64,000 nucleotides of DNA, taken from positions 1 through 64,000 of the forward strand of contig JARGSG010000114.1 in assembly GCA_030374805.1 (NCBI GenBank). Reading direction: 5' to 3'. How positions within the stretch are numbered: the stretch's first letter is position 1; each line of letters begins with the position of its first letter. The notes under the pieces were generated by a model. It was given only the letters and a program-made list of their open reading frames with translations, did no database searches and had not been told where the DNA came from. This stretch comes from Gracilaria gracilis. Taxonomy: Eukaryota; Rhodophyta; Florideophyceae; Gracilariales; Gracilariaceae. The position numbers and the translations under genes are program-made. Shown here in pieces: positions 31,698 to 39,932 of the stretch.

Positions 31698-32042
31698 GAG
31701 AATTTACGCGTTACGAATTTTGTAGCCAATTTCGTGGTAGATGCTCACGGAACGAAAGTACGAAATTCGTATCTTTTCGATATTACGCAGTACGAAATTC
31801 GTATCCGGTACACGTAACCAACGTAAACTTGCGTGTAAGCAAAAGTCTGCGTGCGGATGCTTGGAAGAGCTCAAGAGGTTTACTTGATGACGTGTGCAGC
31901 ACATGGCATACGAAAAACAGTTTCGTATCTTCCAGGTTCTTGCGACGTTGTTTTTCGTATCTCCGGTTCAATTTCGTATCGTGTATAGTGTGTTCAACGT
32001 GGCTACGAAAAACGCTACGAAATTCGTAGTACGTAAACTCTC
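31698..32042. repeat. TA-flanked MITE (mariner-like)
   Basis: A 345-bp element with inverted ends. The left end reads GAGAATTTACG, then TACGAATTTTGTAGC. The reverse complement of the right end reads GAGAGTTTACG, then TACGAATTTCGTAGC. Each end is flanked by the dinucleotide TA (31696-31697 and 32043-32044), as duplicated by Tc1/mariner transposases. Inside, the near-palindrome TACGAAATTCGTA recurs. There is no ORF, so it depends on a transposase from elsewhere. Confidence 0.8.
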
Positions 32043-32076
32043 TAATGAGTCGCTTCGCCTTGAGGGACGCTGTTAA

Positions 32077-32100
32077 CCCTTTTGAGACTAAAAAAAGTTA
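32077..32100 (+). repeat. left terminal inverted repeat of the PiggyBac element
   Basis: Starts CCCTTTTGAGACTAAAA directly after TTAA. It pairs with 35289-35310, with a few differences and one length difference in the A run. Confidence 0.85.
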
Positions 32101-32360
32101 CGTCCACATGGATAGACATAAGAAACACCAATTACATTGCAGGAAAAGAACTGAAGTGGGTGGTTCAGAGCAGACTACCAGTTGATTGACATACACACTT
32201 GTGTGAGTGTGAGTCAATCAACTGCGTCCGTGCATTCTAAACAAGTGGCCCATGGCCACATCCAAATGACAGCATACAATTGACGTGCCTCCACATCGAG
32301 TAAGACAACGCTTTGCTTCACGCCACCGTTCCCGTAATCTCAGAGGCCCTCAATTTCTTC

Positions 32361-32849
32361 ATGGACACAGCTAACAAAGATGAACAGATTCCTGCAGGAG
32401 CTTCTCTGACACAGACAGAGAGTACCAGTCATGGAGCGGGTGAACAAATCGCACAGTGTACAATGCCTAGTGCGTCCGTCAACGTTCAACCATCAAAGCC
32501 TGTGACACTACCTGGCCATGAGCAACAGCTTCATCGTCTGACTCTTGTCCCAGAGGTAACGATGGACAATGAAGATGTGGTTTGTCGGCAATGCGGCGGC
32601 ACGCCGTGTTACTGGATGCAACTGGGACCTGCTGTCGTGGATACAACTATTGTTGACTACCCAAGGTTCGGGGAGTACCACGAGAACAATAACCAAGCGC
32701 GAAAACGGGCGTACAAGGCGTTTATATATGAGCGACACGGGCTCGTAGGTAAAGGAAAACGTATTCAGCTACCACACTGTGTGCTAGAAGGAATTCGGAG
32801 CGTATGGCCGGACAATCGCGGGGCTTACATGGGCTTCAAGGAAGAGTAG
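32361..32849 (+). CDS. accessory ORF inside the PiggyBac element
   Basis: 162 residues from ATG 32361 (frame open from 32313), wholly inside the transposon and convergent with the transposase. The N-terminal half is Ser/Thr/Gln-rich. The C-terminal ~90 residues look folded: a CRQCGGTPC cysteine cluster, then RFGEYHENNNQARKRAYKAF, LPHCVLEGIRSVWP and GAYMGF at the C-terminus. I recognise no named family. A DNA-binding or transposition-helper role is only a guess. The alternative is a captured host exon. Confidence 0.6.
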   Translation: MDTANKDEQIPAGASLTQTESTSHGAGEQIAQCTMPSASVNVQPSKPVTLPGHEQQLHRLTLVPEVTMDNEDVVCRQCGGTPCYWMQLGPAVVDTTIVDYPRFGEYHENNNQARKRAYKAFIYERHGLVGKGKRIQLPHCVLEGIRSVWPDNRGAYMGFKEE

Positions 32850-32851
32850 AT

Positions 32852-35230
32852 TTACGTCTTGAACAGTACCTTTGCTGTAGATAGTTTGGCTGTGACTGTA
32901 TTGCGTCTGTTGCGATGGAATTTGGAAGACAGGGACGTTTTCGCGAATAATATTGCATGATAGAGATCGGGACGTGCATGGCGAATGTGTTCCGCGTGGT
33001 GATAAAGCGTGAAGCAGTTGACGTGAAAACCTCGTTTGCAGTGAGTGCACGAGTACATCGTATAACCACCGCGTCCTCTCGGAGACAACAACGTGCACAG
33101 CATGCAGTGGACACTTTTTCTTCCCTCGGTTTCTAACAGAAAATGTTCTGTAGATGTCATCGGTTGATCGCTCTCACTTGAATGGGCCCCGTTTCCTGTC
33201 TCAGATATAAGAGTTAGTGCAGCTCGAGTTTGCTTGTATTCGACATGATCCGACACAAGTTGCTGTATTATGCGCCGCTTCATTAACCCAATGTCGACAA
33301 TGGGCTCTCCCGGCTTTGCGATGGCGTGGAGGAGAGCATGCGCGTTGATGATGCAAGCATCAAGAATGAAGGTAAATATACTCATCGTCACGCGTTTCTC
33401 GTTTCGTTCTGTAGCTGACGTCGATCGAAACTGATCAAATCTGTCCACCCCATTCATGAACAAGTTGTACGCTACAATGATTGATGGGACCTGGAGCGTC
33501 GTCCTTCGCAATGATTCATCTCCGATCCACCTTTGTAGCGGTGCAAGGCCGTGTACGCACATTATTGCGTGCTCGTCTGGCATTTGAATCCGGGAAGTTG
33601 GTGTATCTGCTAGATCATTTGTGTAAAATGTTACGACTGATCTGTCCTTGAATACGATGAAACCTGCATTAGATGCAATTCTTACAACACCAGTTGTGCC
33701 GTTAGCCATTTCCAATACCTGGACTAGGCGCCATTCTCCCCTTGACGCATGCTTGACGCTCTCAATAGCCTCCTTCAACGCTGGACGGTTCAAGCCGTCC
33801 ACGTTCGTAAAGCGCACAGTACCCAAGACCCTACACTCCCCGTCACTAAGACGTGTCAATTGTCTGGCTAGGACGGGTCTTGTGTAGAAATTGTCCATAA
33901 CCATAAGCCTCCCTGGGCCTTCTGTTGGATGCAGCTGCACCTGGTGTGCCATTTGGGCACACCATAGTGCCGACGGTTTTGATTTTGGTACTAATGTACC
34001 ATCAACCTTTCTTTCTACGGCGCCACGAAGGTTTCGAAACAAAGAGGTATATCTTTGCACAGGGGTTTGACTGGTTTGATTACCAGAACCGTTGTCTTGC
34101 AAACTATGCAAATACGCGTGAGACCAGCCTACCACTGCGTAAAAGCGAATCCCAAACTTTACGGGTTTGCTCTTCATATATGACCTAGCAGCGGTGCGGC
34201 CCTTGCAGCGGATAGTATTCTCATCCAACGAGCTCACCCCAAGGGGAACGGCCAGAGTAGCTGTGTTACGCACAAAGTGCTCTAGAATAGTGCGACTGTG
34301 CCAAAGCGGGTCCAGTACAGCTACATCAGGATCGTAAGAAGCGTAAGTCCGCACAGCGCTACGAATGTGCTTGAATGTATCGCGTCCCATAACGTTCTTG
34401 AAGAACGGGACACCCAGCAGATCAGAATTGCACCAGTAGTCATGGAGTCTATTCAAGCGATGAACCGACGTCGCGAGCTCTAGTCCGATGTACGCCAATA
34501 ATTCGTCCATACGAAGAGATTTGGTTCGCCTTCCCCTTGCTATAAGTTCTTTGCTCGTCCACGCTCGCATGCAATTCAGGAATGAAGAGTTCAGAAACAA
34601 GTAGAACAAGCCTATCTCTTTCTTGTGACCGTAAGTTCTTCTGATGAGGTGTGGCTTGGCCAAGTGAAGGCCACTGACTGACACCCACTTTGCGCAGTAC
34701 GCATTGTTTTTGGCCAACGACTTCTTCTCTTCGGTTCCCAGAGCCCCCATCATAAACTCTTCCTCCTCATTAGCTTCCCAATAGGTTTCTCCTGCGCGCT
34801 GTAGAGTGCATTCGGCAGCGTTTCGGAGCGCTTCATCTTGTTCACCGTTTTGAATGCAACTAAGAGAAGGTGGTGCTGCAATCATGTGGGTTCTGGGAGA
34901 CTTTGATGGTCCTGAGATGTCTATAACGCAAGGGTAACAAAGCGAAAGGGACGATGAGGGGTCCAGCTGTTTTGGCGGGTACGAATTGGTTTCGCTTGGA
35001 GCTCCATGTGCAAATTCTGGTTGTGGAAGCATGTTCCACTGCTGCCGTAATTCGGGTTGTGCACTGTATGCGGTGGTGTGAAAATGACGTCTTCTTACGA
35101 GACAACAGAAACCACGATAGACGGAGTCATTGGCTCTCATCGCCTCTGATCCAGATACTGCCAATGGCGTTAGCTTGCTTATGTCTTCTGAGACAGAGAT
35201 AAGCAAAGCGAACACATGGCAGGTCGACAT
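32852..35230 (-). CDS. PiggyBac-like DDE transposase
   Basis: 792 residues from ATG 35230; a later Met could also serve. The three catalytic Asp boxes are visible: SLDENTIRCKGR (~336), LMVMDNFYTRP (~446) and NGVDRFDQFR (~596), each with the family's neighbouring residues (KSKPVKFGIRFYAV after the first). The C-terminus is a Cys/His zinc-binding domain (CMLCTLL, CTHCKRGFHVNC), as in PiggyBac transposases. The enzyme excises the element precisely and inserts at TTAA. The ORF has no stops, and the matching TIRs and TSDs at its flanks support a functional unit. Confidence 0.92.
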   Translation of the reverse strand: MSTCHVFALLISVSEDISKLTPLAVSGSEAMRANDSVYRGFCCLVRRRHFHTTAYSAQPELRQQWNMLPQPEFAHGAPSETNSYPPKQLDPSSSLSLCYPCVIDISGPSKSPRTHMIAAPPSLSCIQNGEQDEALRNAAECTLQRAGETYWEANEEEEFMMGALGTEEKKSLAKNNAYCAKWVSVSGLHLAKPHLIRRTYGHKKEIGLFYLFLNSSFLNCMRAWTSKELIARGRRTKSLRMDELLAYIGLELATSVHRLNRLHDYWCNSDLLGVPFFKNVMGRDTFKHIRSAVRTYASYDPDVAVLDPLWHSRTILEHFVRNTATLAVPLGVSSLDENTIRCKGRTAARSYMKSKPVKFGIRFYAVVGWSHAYLHSLQDNGSGNQTSQTPVQRYTSLFRNLRGAVERKVDGTLVPKSKPSALWCAQMAHQVQLHPTEGPGRLMVMDNFYTRPVLARQLTRLSDGECRVLGTVRFTNVDGLNRPALKEAIESVKHASRGEWRLVQVLEMANGTTGVVRIASNAGFIVFKDRSVVTFYTNDLADTPTSRIQMPDEHAIMCVHGLAPLQRWIGDESLRRTTLQVPSIIVAYNLFMNGVDRFDQFRSTSATERNEKRVTMSIFTFILDACIINAHALLHAIAKPGEPIVDIGLMKRRIIQQLVSDHVEYKQTRAALTLISETGNGAHSSESDQPMTSTEHFLLETEGRKSVHCMLCTLLSPRGRGGYTMYSCTHCKRGFHVNCFTLYHHAEHIRHARPDLYHAILFAKTSLSSKFHRNRRNTVTAKLSTAKVLFKT

Positions 35231-35288
35231 CCAAGAGTTTCGGTTCAAACCCAATCATATGGATCTGTCATGTCTACTTCAACACACT

Positions 35289-35310
35289 TAACTTTTCAGT
35301 CTCAGAAGGG
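35289..35310 (-). repeat. right terminal inverted repeat of the PiggyBac element
   Basis: Reads TAACTTTTCAGTCTCAGAAG and then GG, followed by TTAA. It is the inverted partner of 32077-32100. Confidence 0.85.
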
Positions 35311-35497
35311 TTAATACCGGAGCGCCTCATGCAAGGCAAAAGCGCCACATGTGGCCACGTATGCGTGGCACGTGTGTGCCGTGCTCCGTAGACTGCGCAG
35401 TAACGAATAAATTGCACTGCACTCGGCCGGCGGCGTCATCCCGCCGACGGAGAGCAGCGAGCATTCCTGTCTTCCCCTAACTTCTACCGCGCTCGCT
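35311..35497. repeat. dispersed 185-bp repeat, copy 2
   Basis: Matches 25452-25636. Its first four bases, TTAA, are also the right target duplication of the PiggyBac element, so that transposon sits exactly at the repeat's edge. It lies 110 bp upstream of the next ORF. Confidence 0.85.
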
Positions 35498-35609
35498 ACA
35501 CAGAACGCGTATCTATCTAGCCAAAGAAAAGCTTAGACGGTCGAACATCGGCCCCATTCAGATTTTCCCTTCACCTCTTTTCTTCCCTCCCATTTTAGGC
35601 CAACTCACT

Positions 35610-36674
35610 ATGGACCGTAATCAGCCCGCTCACGCCGCTGATGCCCCCTACCCCCCGATCAATCCAAACGTTGCGAATGCTAGACGACGCCACAAGAACC
35701 GTCCTCGTGTTAGGAACCAACCGGCTCCATCACGCGAGGAAAATGATGCAGTTTGGGCGGAACCGTCTCCATGCATCGATGCTGCTCCGGTCCCCTCGAA
35801 AATGAGGCCAGTCAAGGAGCCTATCGGTCTTGTCTCTCTGAGAGAGGATCTACCTGATGCTATTTGCGAATCTACTTCTGCAGCGTTCAGGGCCGTGGGG
35901 AGACGCTTCAATCTCTCGAATGCTCGCATCGATTCCTGCGTTATAGCACTACTCACGCAGACTAAACTCAAGTGTGCTAAGCAGCTGTACACTACAATGA
36001 GTGACTATCAGAAGGCTGAAGTGCAGCCGCTAAGATGTGTTTTCTGCGACACGATGCCGGTTCCTAAGTCTCTGATGCCTGGTATTGGATTGATACGAAA
36101 CCAATCCACCAGACTTGGTGATATCCGCATCAAGTATCCTGGACTTCTATTTAGGAGGTGGGTTATGTCTGCACTACGAACATCGCGACGTGAGGAAGTG
36201 GATGTAGGTAGTATGGTTTGGAGAGATGGTACTAGCCGACTGTACTTGCGCGAATACGTGAGAATTGTGCTGGAAGAACTACAAGCAGAGAAGCATGTCG
36301 TCCAGTTGGCAGGTGTTAATGATTTGACTTTAAAGATACCTCATTTAGCTTTTGAGCCTGCCTCCCGTGACAAGCTTACTGGTCAAACACCTGGACAAGA
36401 GAGGCTCCGTAACCTGGTTGACTTCGGAATATGGCTTGGACAGCCGTTTTTCGAGGATGGAGAGGACGTAGTAAGACCAGTAGCGATTGGAGGAGCTGGT
36501 GAATTGACGGTGCAACAGATGCTACTTGATCTGGACTTGAAGTTGTGTCCTACTACAGACGCTGAGATAAGAAGATGGTTTACTGAATTTGTTGATGACT
36601 ATATTACCGACTACAGTCAACAGATTTCAGCAGTATTCGATACCGCCGAAGCGACATCGTTAGGAAGTGGTTAG
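35610..36674 (+). CDS. hypothetical protein, 354 residues
   Basis: From ATG 35610, a single exon. The first ~70 residues are Pro/Arg-rich (ARRRHKNRPRVRNQPAPS). The rest looks globular and mixed helical/strand (LREDLPDAICESTSAAFRAV, RRWVMSALRTSRREEVDVG, LRNLVDFGIWLGQPFFEDGE), with an acidic C-terminal third. There is no zinc pattern beyond CVFC, no signal and no membrane segment. I do not recognise the family. It follows the dispersed repeat, so it could be a mobile-element gene or a lineage-specific host gene. Confidence 0.5.
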   Translation: MDRNQPAHAADAPYPPINPNVANARRRHKNRPRVRNQPAPSREENDAVWAEPSPCIDAAPVPSKMRPVKEPIGLVSLREDLPDAICESTSAAFRAVGRRFNLSNARIDSCVIALLTQTKLKCAKQLYTTMSDYQKAEVQPLRCVFCDTMPVPKSLMPGIGLIRNQSTRLGDIRIKYPGLLFRRWVMSALRTSRREEVDVGSMVWRDGTSRLYLREYVRIVLEELQAEKHVVQLAGVNDLTLKIPHLAFEPASRDKLTGQTPGQERLRNLVDFGIWLGQPFFEDGEDVVRPVAIGGAGELTVQQMLLDLDLKLCPTTDAEIRRWFTEFVDDYITDYSQQISAVFDTAEATSLGSG

Positions 36675-36812
36675 ATATGTTTACCGTTGTATCTACAATA
36701 TTTGAGTGAACTGGTGGAAACGGATGGTAATGATGACATGTTGAAAGCGGAGACGAAGACGCCGATGAGCTATGCCGATATCTTATGTTGCTTGGTTAGT
36801 TGTATCCCTTTC

Positions 36813-36900
36813 TTTTGGCGGGAACACAAGTGTTGTTTTCGGCTAAAACGCTACCCTTGTTATGTATACATAAATGTTCAGAGTTCCTCGTGGCGGGAAA
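36813..36900. promoter_or_regulatory. two E2F-type sites upstream of TAF13
   Basis: TTTTGGCGGGAA (36813-36824) and GTGGCGGGAAA (36890-36900) lie 215-300 bp upstream of the TAF13 start. Nearer the gene is TACCGTTG at 37050-37057. Function is inferred from consensus only. Confidence 0.5.
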
Positions 36901-37114
36901 TACATAAGCGCGCGCTGTAAGGTGATACGCGCTGTAAGCGGTTGGCGGTGGTGGCGGTGGTGGCGGCGGCGCCTAAGCGGCGAACGCGTGGAGGGAAGCG
37001 GGGCGCGCGGGTGGAGAGCGGCGGGGAGCGTTTTATTTGATAAGGTAGATACCGTTGTACAGCGGCGGAGCAACGACGTCATCAGCCGCGACGGGCGCGA
37101 AGAGAAACGCAGAC

Positions 37115-37650
37115 ATGACGCCTCCGCAGCAGCATCTGCCGCGCATCTTTGGCGGCGAGTGTAAGTACGCGCCTTTGTGTTCCTACGCGGCGGCGGCGGC
37201 GGCGCGCGCGCGGCTGCGACGCGACTCGGTATGATAGCTGTACTGACGGCTGGCGCTTTTACGTGCAGTGCGACAGATGATGAGCGGCTTTGGCGACAGT
37301 CAGAGCCCGCGCGCCGAGTCGGTCAAGCTCATGGAAGAGATCGTACTGGAGTACATTGCGGCGCTCAACGCGAAGGTACGTTTTAGCCGATGCGACGCAC
37401 AACGAAGGCGGGGGGGTATGGCGAGAGTTGGAGCACTGACGGCTGTTTTCGAGGATGCGATTGCGCGCGTGTTCAGAGTACGGAGGTGGCGCTGTGTAAT
37501 AAGAGGGAGCGCGCGGACCTGATGGACGTGATGTACGTGATTCGGCGCGACACGCGGCGGCTCAACCGCGTGCGCTACCTGCTGGAGATGAAGGCGGAGA
37601 TCCGCAAGGCGACGGCGCTCAACACGGAGGAGGTGTCGAAGGGCAGCTGA
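37115..37650 (+). CDS. TAF13: TFIID subunit TAF13, histone-fold protein
   Basis: Exons 37115-37160, 37269-37375 and 37477-37650 join in frame to 108 residues. The introns are 108 nt (GTAAGT...GCAG) and 101 nt (GTACGT...TCAG). The joined protein keeps the TAF13 signature: a short N-terminus, RIFGGELRQMMSGFGDSQ, PRAESVKLMEEIVLEYI, and the second half of the histone fold LMDVMYVIRRDTRRLNRV. TAF13 pairs with TAF11 in TFIID, near TBP, during RNA polymerase II initiation. Animal TAF13 is of similar size. No single ORF shows it because all three exons are short. E2F-like sites lie upstream. Confidence 0.9.
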
Positions 37651-37750
37651 AGAGAGGAGAGAAGGAACGAAAAAGAAGCGGAAAAAAATAGTAAAAAACG
37701 CACTGGCTGTATGTTTGCGTTTACAAGCGGCTCGGCAGCGCGCGCGCAGT

Positions 37751-38410
37751 TCACACCACGATGGGCAGCAGAAACACGCGCGACTCGCAATGGAGCAGGA
37801 TGAGCTGTGGCGGCGTGACGCGCGTCTTGAGCTTGTACATGTTGCACCACTCCGCAATGAGCACGTCGCGCACGCCGCCGCCGCTGAGGATGTTGATGGA
37901 CATGGTGCGCTGCGCGCGAAACAGCGAGTTGGCCACATAGTGCACCAGCGCGCACACCACGCCGTGGTGCCCGTACGCCGACGAGAAGCTGGTGAGCACC
38001 AGGTCCTTGTCCGCCCTGCAGAACGAGTGCCCGCGCACGTTGAGCGTGGTCATGCTCACGCCGCGCGCACTGTAGTCGTTGATCAGCGACATGATGTTGT
38101 TCTGAAACGAGTTGAGGTCGATGATACTCAGCAGCGACGTACCATCGGAGCCCAACAGTGGCAGCATTCCCAGCAACAGTGACTCGCCGCCGGGCAGTGA
38201 CGCCAGGAACGCCGCTCTCGCGCCGAAGCGCCGCACGGCGTCGCGGTCCGAGCGAAGCAGCGCCAGCAACTCGGGCGCGCGCGCCTCACTCAGTCGTCTG
38301 GCGCGCTTATGCACGCGCAGCGGCGGCGCATACGAGAACGCCGACCCGGCGTACACCGACACCACCTCTCCATCGGACCTCGCGCGTTTAACGCCACTGA
38401 ACGAGTTCAT
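37751..38410 (-). CDS. hypothetical protein, 219 residues
   Basis: Single exon from ATG 38410, converging on TAF13. The N-terminus is basic (GVKRARSD, RVHKRARRLSEAR), nuclear-signal-like. The C-terminal 150 residues look globular (SIIDLNSFQNNIMSLIND, GHSFCRADKDLVLTSF, HHGVVCALVHYVANSLF, VRDVLIAEWCNMYKL). Codon use is very GC3-rich, like neighbouring real genes. No family was recognised. A TACCGTTG motif lies 150 bp upstream at 38561-38568. Confidence 0.6.
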   Translation of the reverse strand: MNSFSGVKRARSDGEVVSVYAGSAFSYAPPLRVHKRARRLSEARAPELLALLRSDRDAVRRFGARAAFLASLPGGESLLLGMLPLLGSDGTSLLSIIDLNSFQNNIMSLINDYSARGVSMTTLNVRGHSFCRADKDLVLTSFSSAYGHHGVVCALVHYVANSLFRAQRTMSINILSGGGVRDVLIAEWCNMYKLKTRVTPPQLILLHCESRVFLLPIVV

Positions 38411-38894
38411 GTCTTAAAAGCGGTCACTTGGTGCGCCACGCGCGGGCAGTAACCGGCAGCGAGCAGCAGCAGCAGCGGCAGCGGCAGCACGTAATGGGGT
38501 GAGCGAACGGAGGCGCGCTGGCAACTTTTTCAAAGCGGCGTAGCGTCGGGTAAAAAAGGTTACCGTTGTCTCTCGCACACACTGCAGCACTGCGCGCGCG
38601 CAAACTTGGAACGGTTCGCGGCAGTGGCGACGCGCGCTGCGCGCAGGCAGCGAGCGCGCGCTTAAATGCGCGAGAGCGGCGCCACGCGCGACAGACTGTC
38701 CGACCCACCGACGTCGTGCTCCGTTTCCGTTTCGGCCAACACACGCGTGCCACGCGCGTGCGCCGCGTGCGCCGCGTGGCCCGCCACGTGAGCAATGTGC
38801 GAGCGTCACGCGCGCTGGCTCACGCGCACAGCGCCGCTCCTTGTGCGACGCGTGCGACGCGTGCGCGTGTACACGCTCACCCGCCATCACGCGC

Positions 38895-38952
38895 GTGTGC
38901 GGCGTGTGCGGCGTGTGCGGCGTGTGCGGCGTGTGCGGCGTGTGCGGCGTGT
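38895..38952. repeat. GTGTGCGGC tandem array
   Basis: About six copies of a 9-bp unit, continuing into degenerate GTGTGCCCC/GTGCGCC units to about 38985. It lies in the promoter interval between the hypothetical gene and NDUFV2. Confidence 0.85.
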
Positions 38953-39063
38953 GCCCCCTGTGCGCCCTGTGCGCCCTGTGCGACGTGTATGGCGAAAGCA
39001 CACCGCGCGCATGCAACCAAGCAGCACAGGAGCTGAGGAGCATTCGTCGACATGGGGGGGGGA

Positions 39064-39112
39064 GCGAGAGCGCGTCGTTGCGAGAGCGCGTCGTTGCGAG
39101 AGCGCGTCGTTG
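39064..39112. repeat. 16-bp tandem repeat upstream of NDUFV2
   Basis: Three copies of GCGAGAGCGCGTCGTT end 42 bp before the NDUFV2 start codon, so the array is probably in the core promoter or 5' UTR. Confidence 0.8.
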
Positions 39113-39153
39113 CCGATACTTACATAACTTTTACCTCCGCCCGGTAGAGAAAC

Positions 39154-39906
39154 ATGTCGCTCGTTGCGCGCGTGGCCAAGTCGCTCGCCGTCGGCGCGTC
39201 GTCCCGCGTGCCGGCGCGCCCCTTCGCGGCGGGGCTCAACGTGCACCGCGAGGCGCCGCACAACACGCATGACACGCCCTTCGAGTTCACGGACCAAAAC
39301 TACCAGCGCATCCGCACCATCCTCAAGCGCTTCCCGCGCAACTACGCCGCCTCCGCCGTCATCCCGCTGCTCGATCTGGCCCAGCGTCAGAACGGCGGCT
39401 GGCTGCCGCTGGCCGCCATGAACAAGGTCGCCGCCGTGCTCAACATGCCGCCCATCCGCGTGTATGAGGTCGCTAGCTTCTACACCATGTTCAACCGCGA
39501 GAAGATCGGCAAGTACAACGTGCAGGTGTGCACCACCACGCCGTGCATGCTGCGCGGCGGCTACGATATTCTCGACGCCTGCAAGAAGCACTTGCGCATC
39601 GACGTGGGAGCCGATACGCCGGACGGCCTCTTCCACCTCATGGAGGTCGAGTGTCTAGGCGCCTGTGTCAACGCACCCATGGTACAGATCAACGACCATT
39701 TCTACGAGGACCTCACCCCGGACACCGTCAAGGGCGTGCTGTCCGCCTTGCAGGCCGGCAAGCAGCCCGCCATCGGCCCGCAGATCGACCGCAACGGCTG
39801 CGAGGGGCCGCAAGGTCGCACTTCGCTTACGTCCGAGCTGCCCGGCCCACAATGTCGAGACCTAGAGGCGCTCAAAACGGCACAACCACAACCCTCAACC
39901 AACTGA
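39154..39906 (+). CDS. NDUFV2: NADH:ubiquinone oxidoreductase 24-kDa subunit
   Basis: 250 residues from ATG 39154. Residues 1-30 are Arg/Ala/Ser-rich without acidic residues, a mitochondrial targeting sequence. The thioredoxin-like [2Fe-2S] domain carries the four ligands in canonical spacing: Cys126 and Cys131 (CTTTPC), Cys167 and Cys171 (CLGAC). [16 protein letters not shown] is the family hallmark. The subunit sits in the peripheral arm of complex I beside the 51-kDa flavoprotein and holds cluster N1a. Length is typical. Single exon; its stop lies 26 bp from that of the convergent cysteine synthase gene. Confidence 0.96.
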   Translation: MSLVARVAKSLAVGASSRVPARPFAAGLNVHREAPHNTHDTPFEFTDQNYQRIRTILKRFPRNYAASAVIPLLDLAQRQNGGWLPLAAMNKVAAVLNMPPIRVYEVASFYTMFNREKIGKYNVQVCTTTPCMLRGGYDILDACKKHLRIDVGADTPDGLFHLMEVECLGACVNAPMVQINDHFYEDLTPDTVKGVLSALQAGKQPAIGPQIDRNGCEGPQGRTSLTSELPGPQCRDLEALKTAQPQPSTN

Positions 39907-39932
39907 CTGTCGTTTTTGTTTACATGCCTTTA

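Larger units (their letters stand above)
32077..35310. mobile_element. complete PiggyBac-family transposon
   Basis: A 3234-bp element bounded by TTAA on both sides (32073-32076 and 35311-35314), the fixed PiggyBac target duplication. The ends are inverted: left CCCTTTTGAGACT, right AGTCTCAGAAGGG. It encodes a minus-strand transposase and a plus-strand second ORF whose stop codons are two bases apart. Both ORFs and both ends are intact, so recent or current activity is possible. Confidence 0.92.

Noticed and set aside
38887..39636. 249-codon minus ORF through the NDUFV2 gene
   Set aside because: Opposite a clear NDUFV2 frame; its C-terminal end is the translated GTGTGCGGC tandem.
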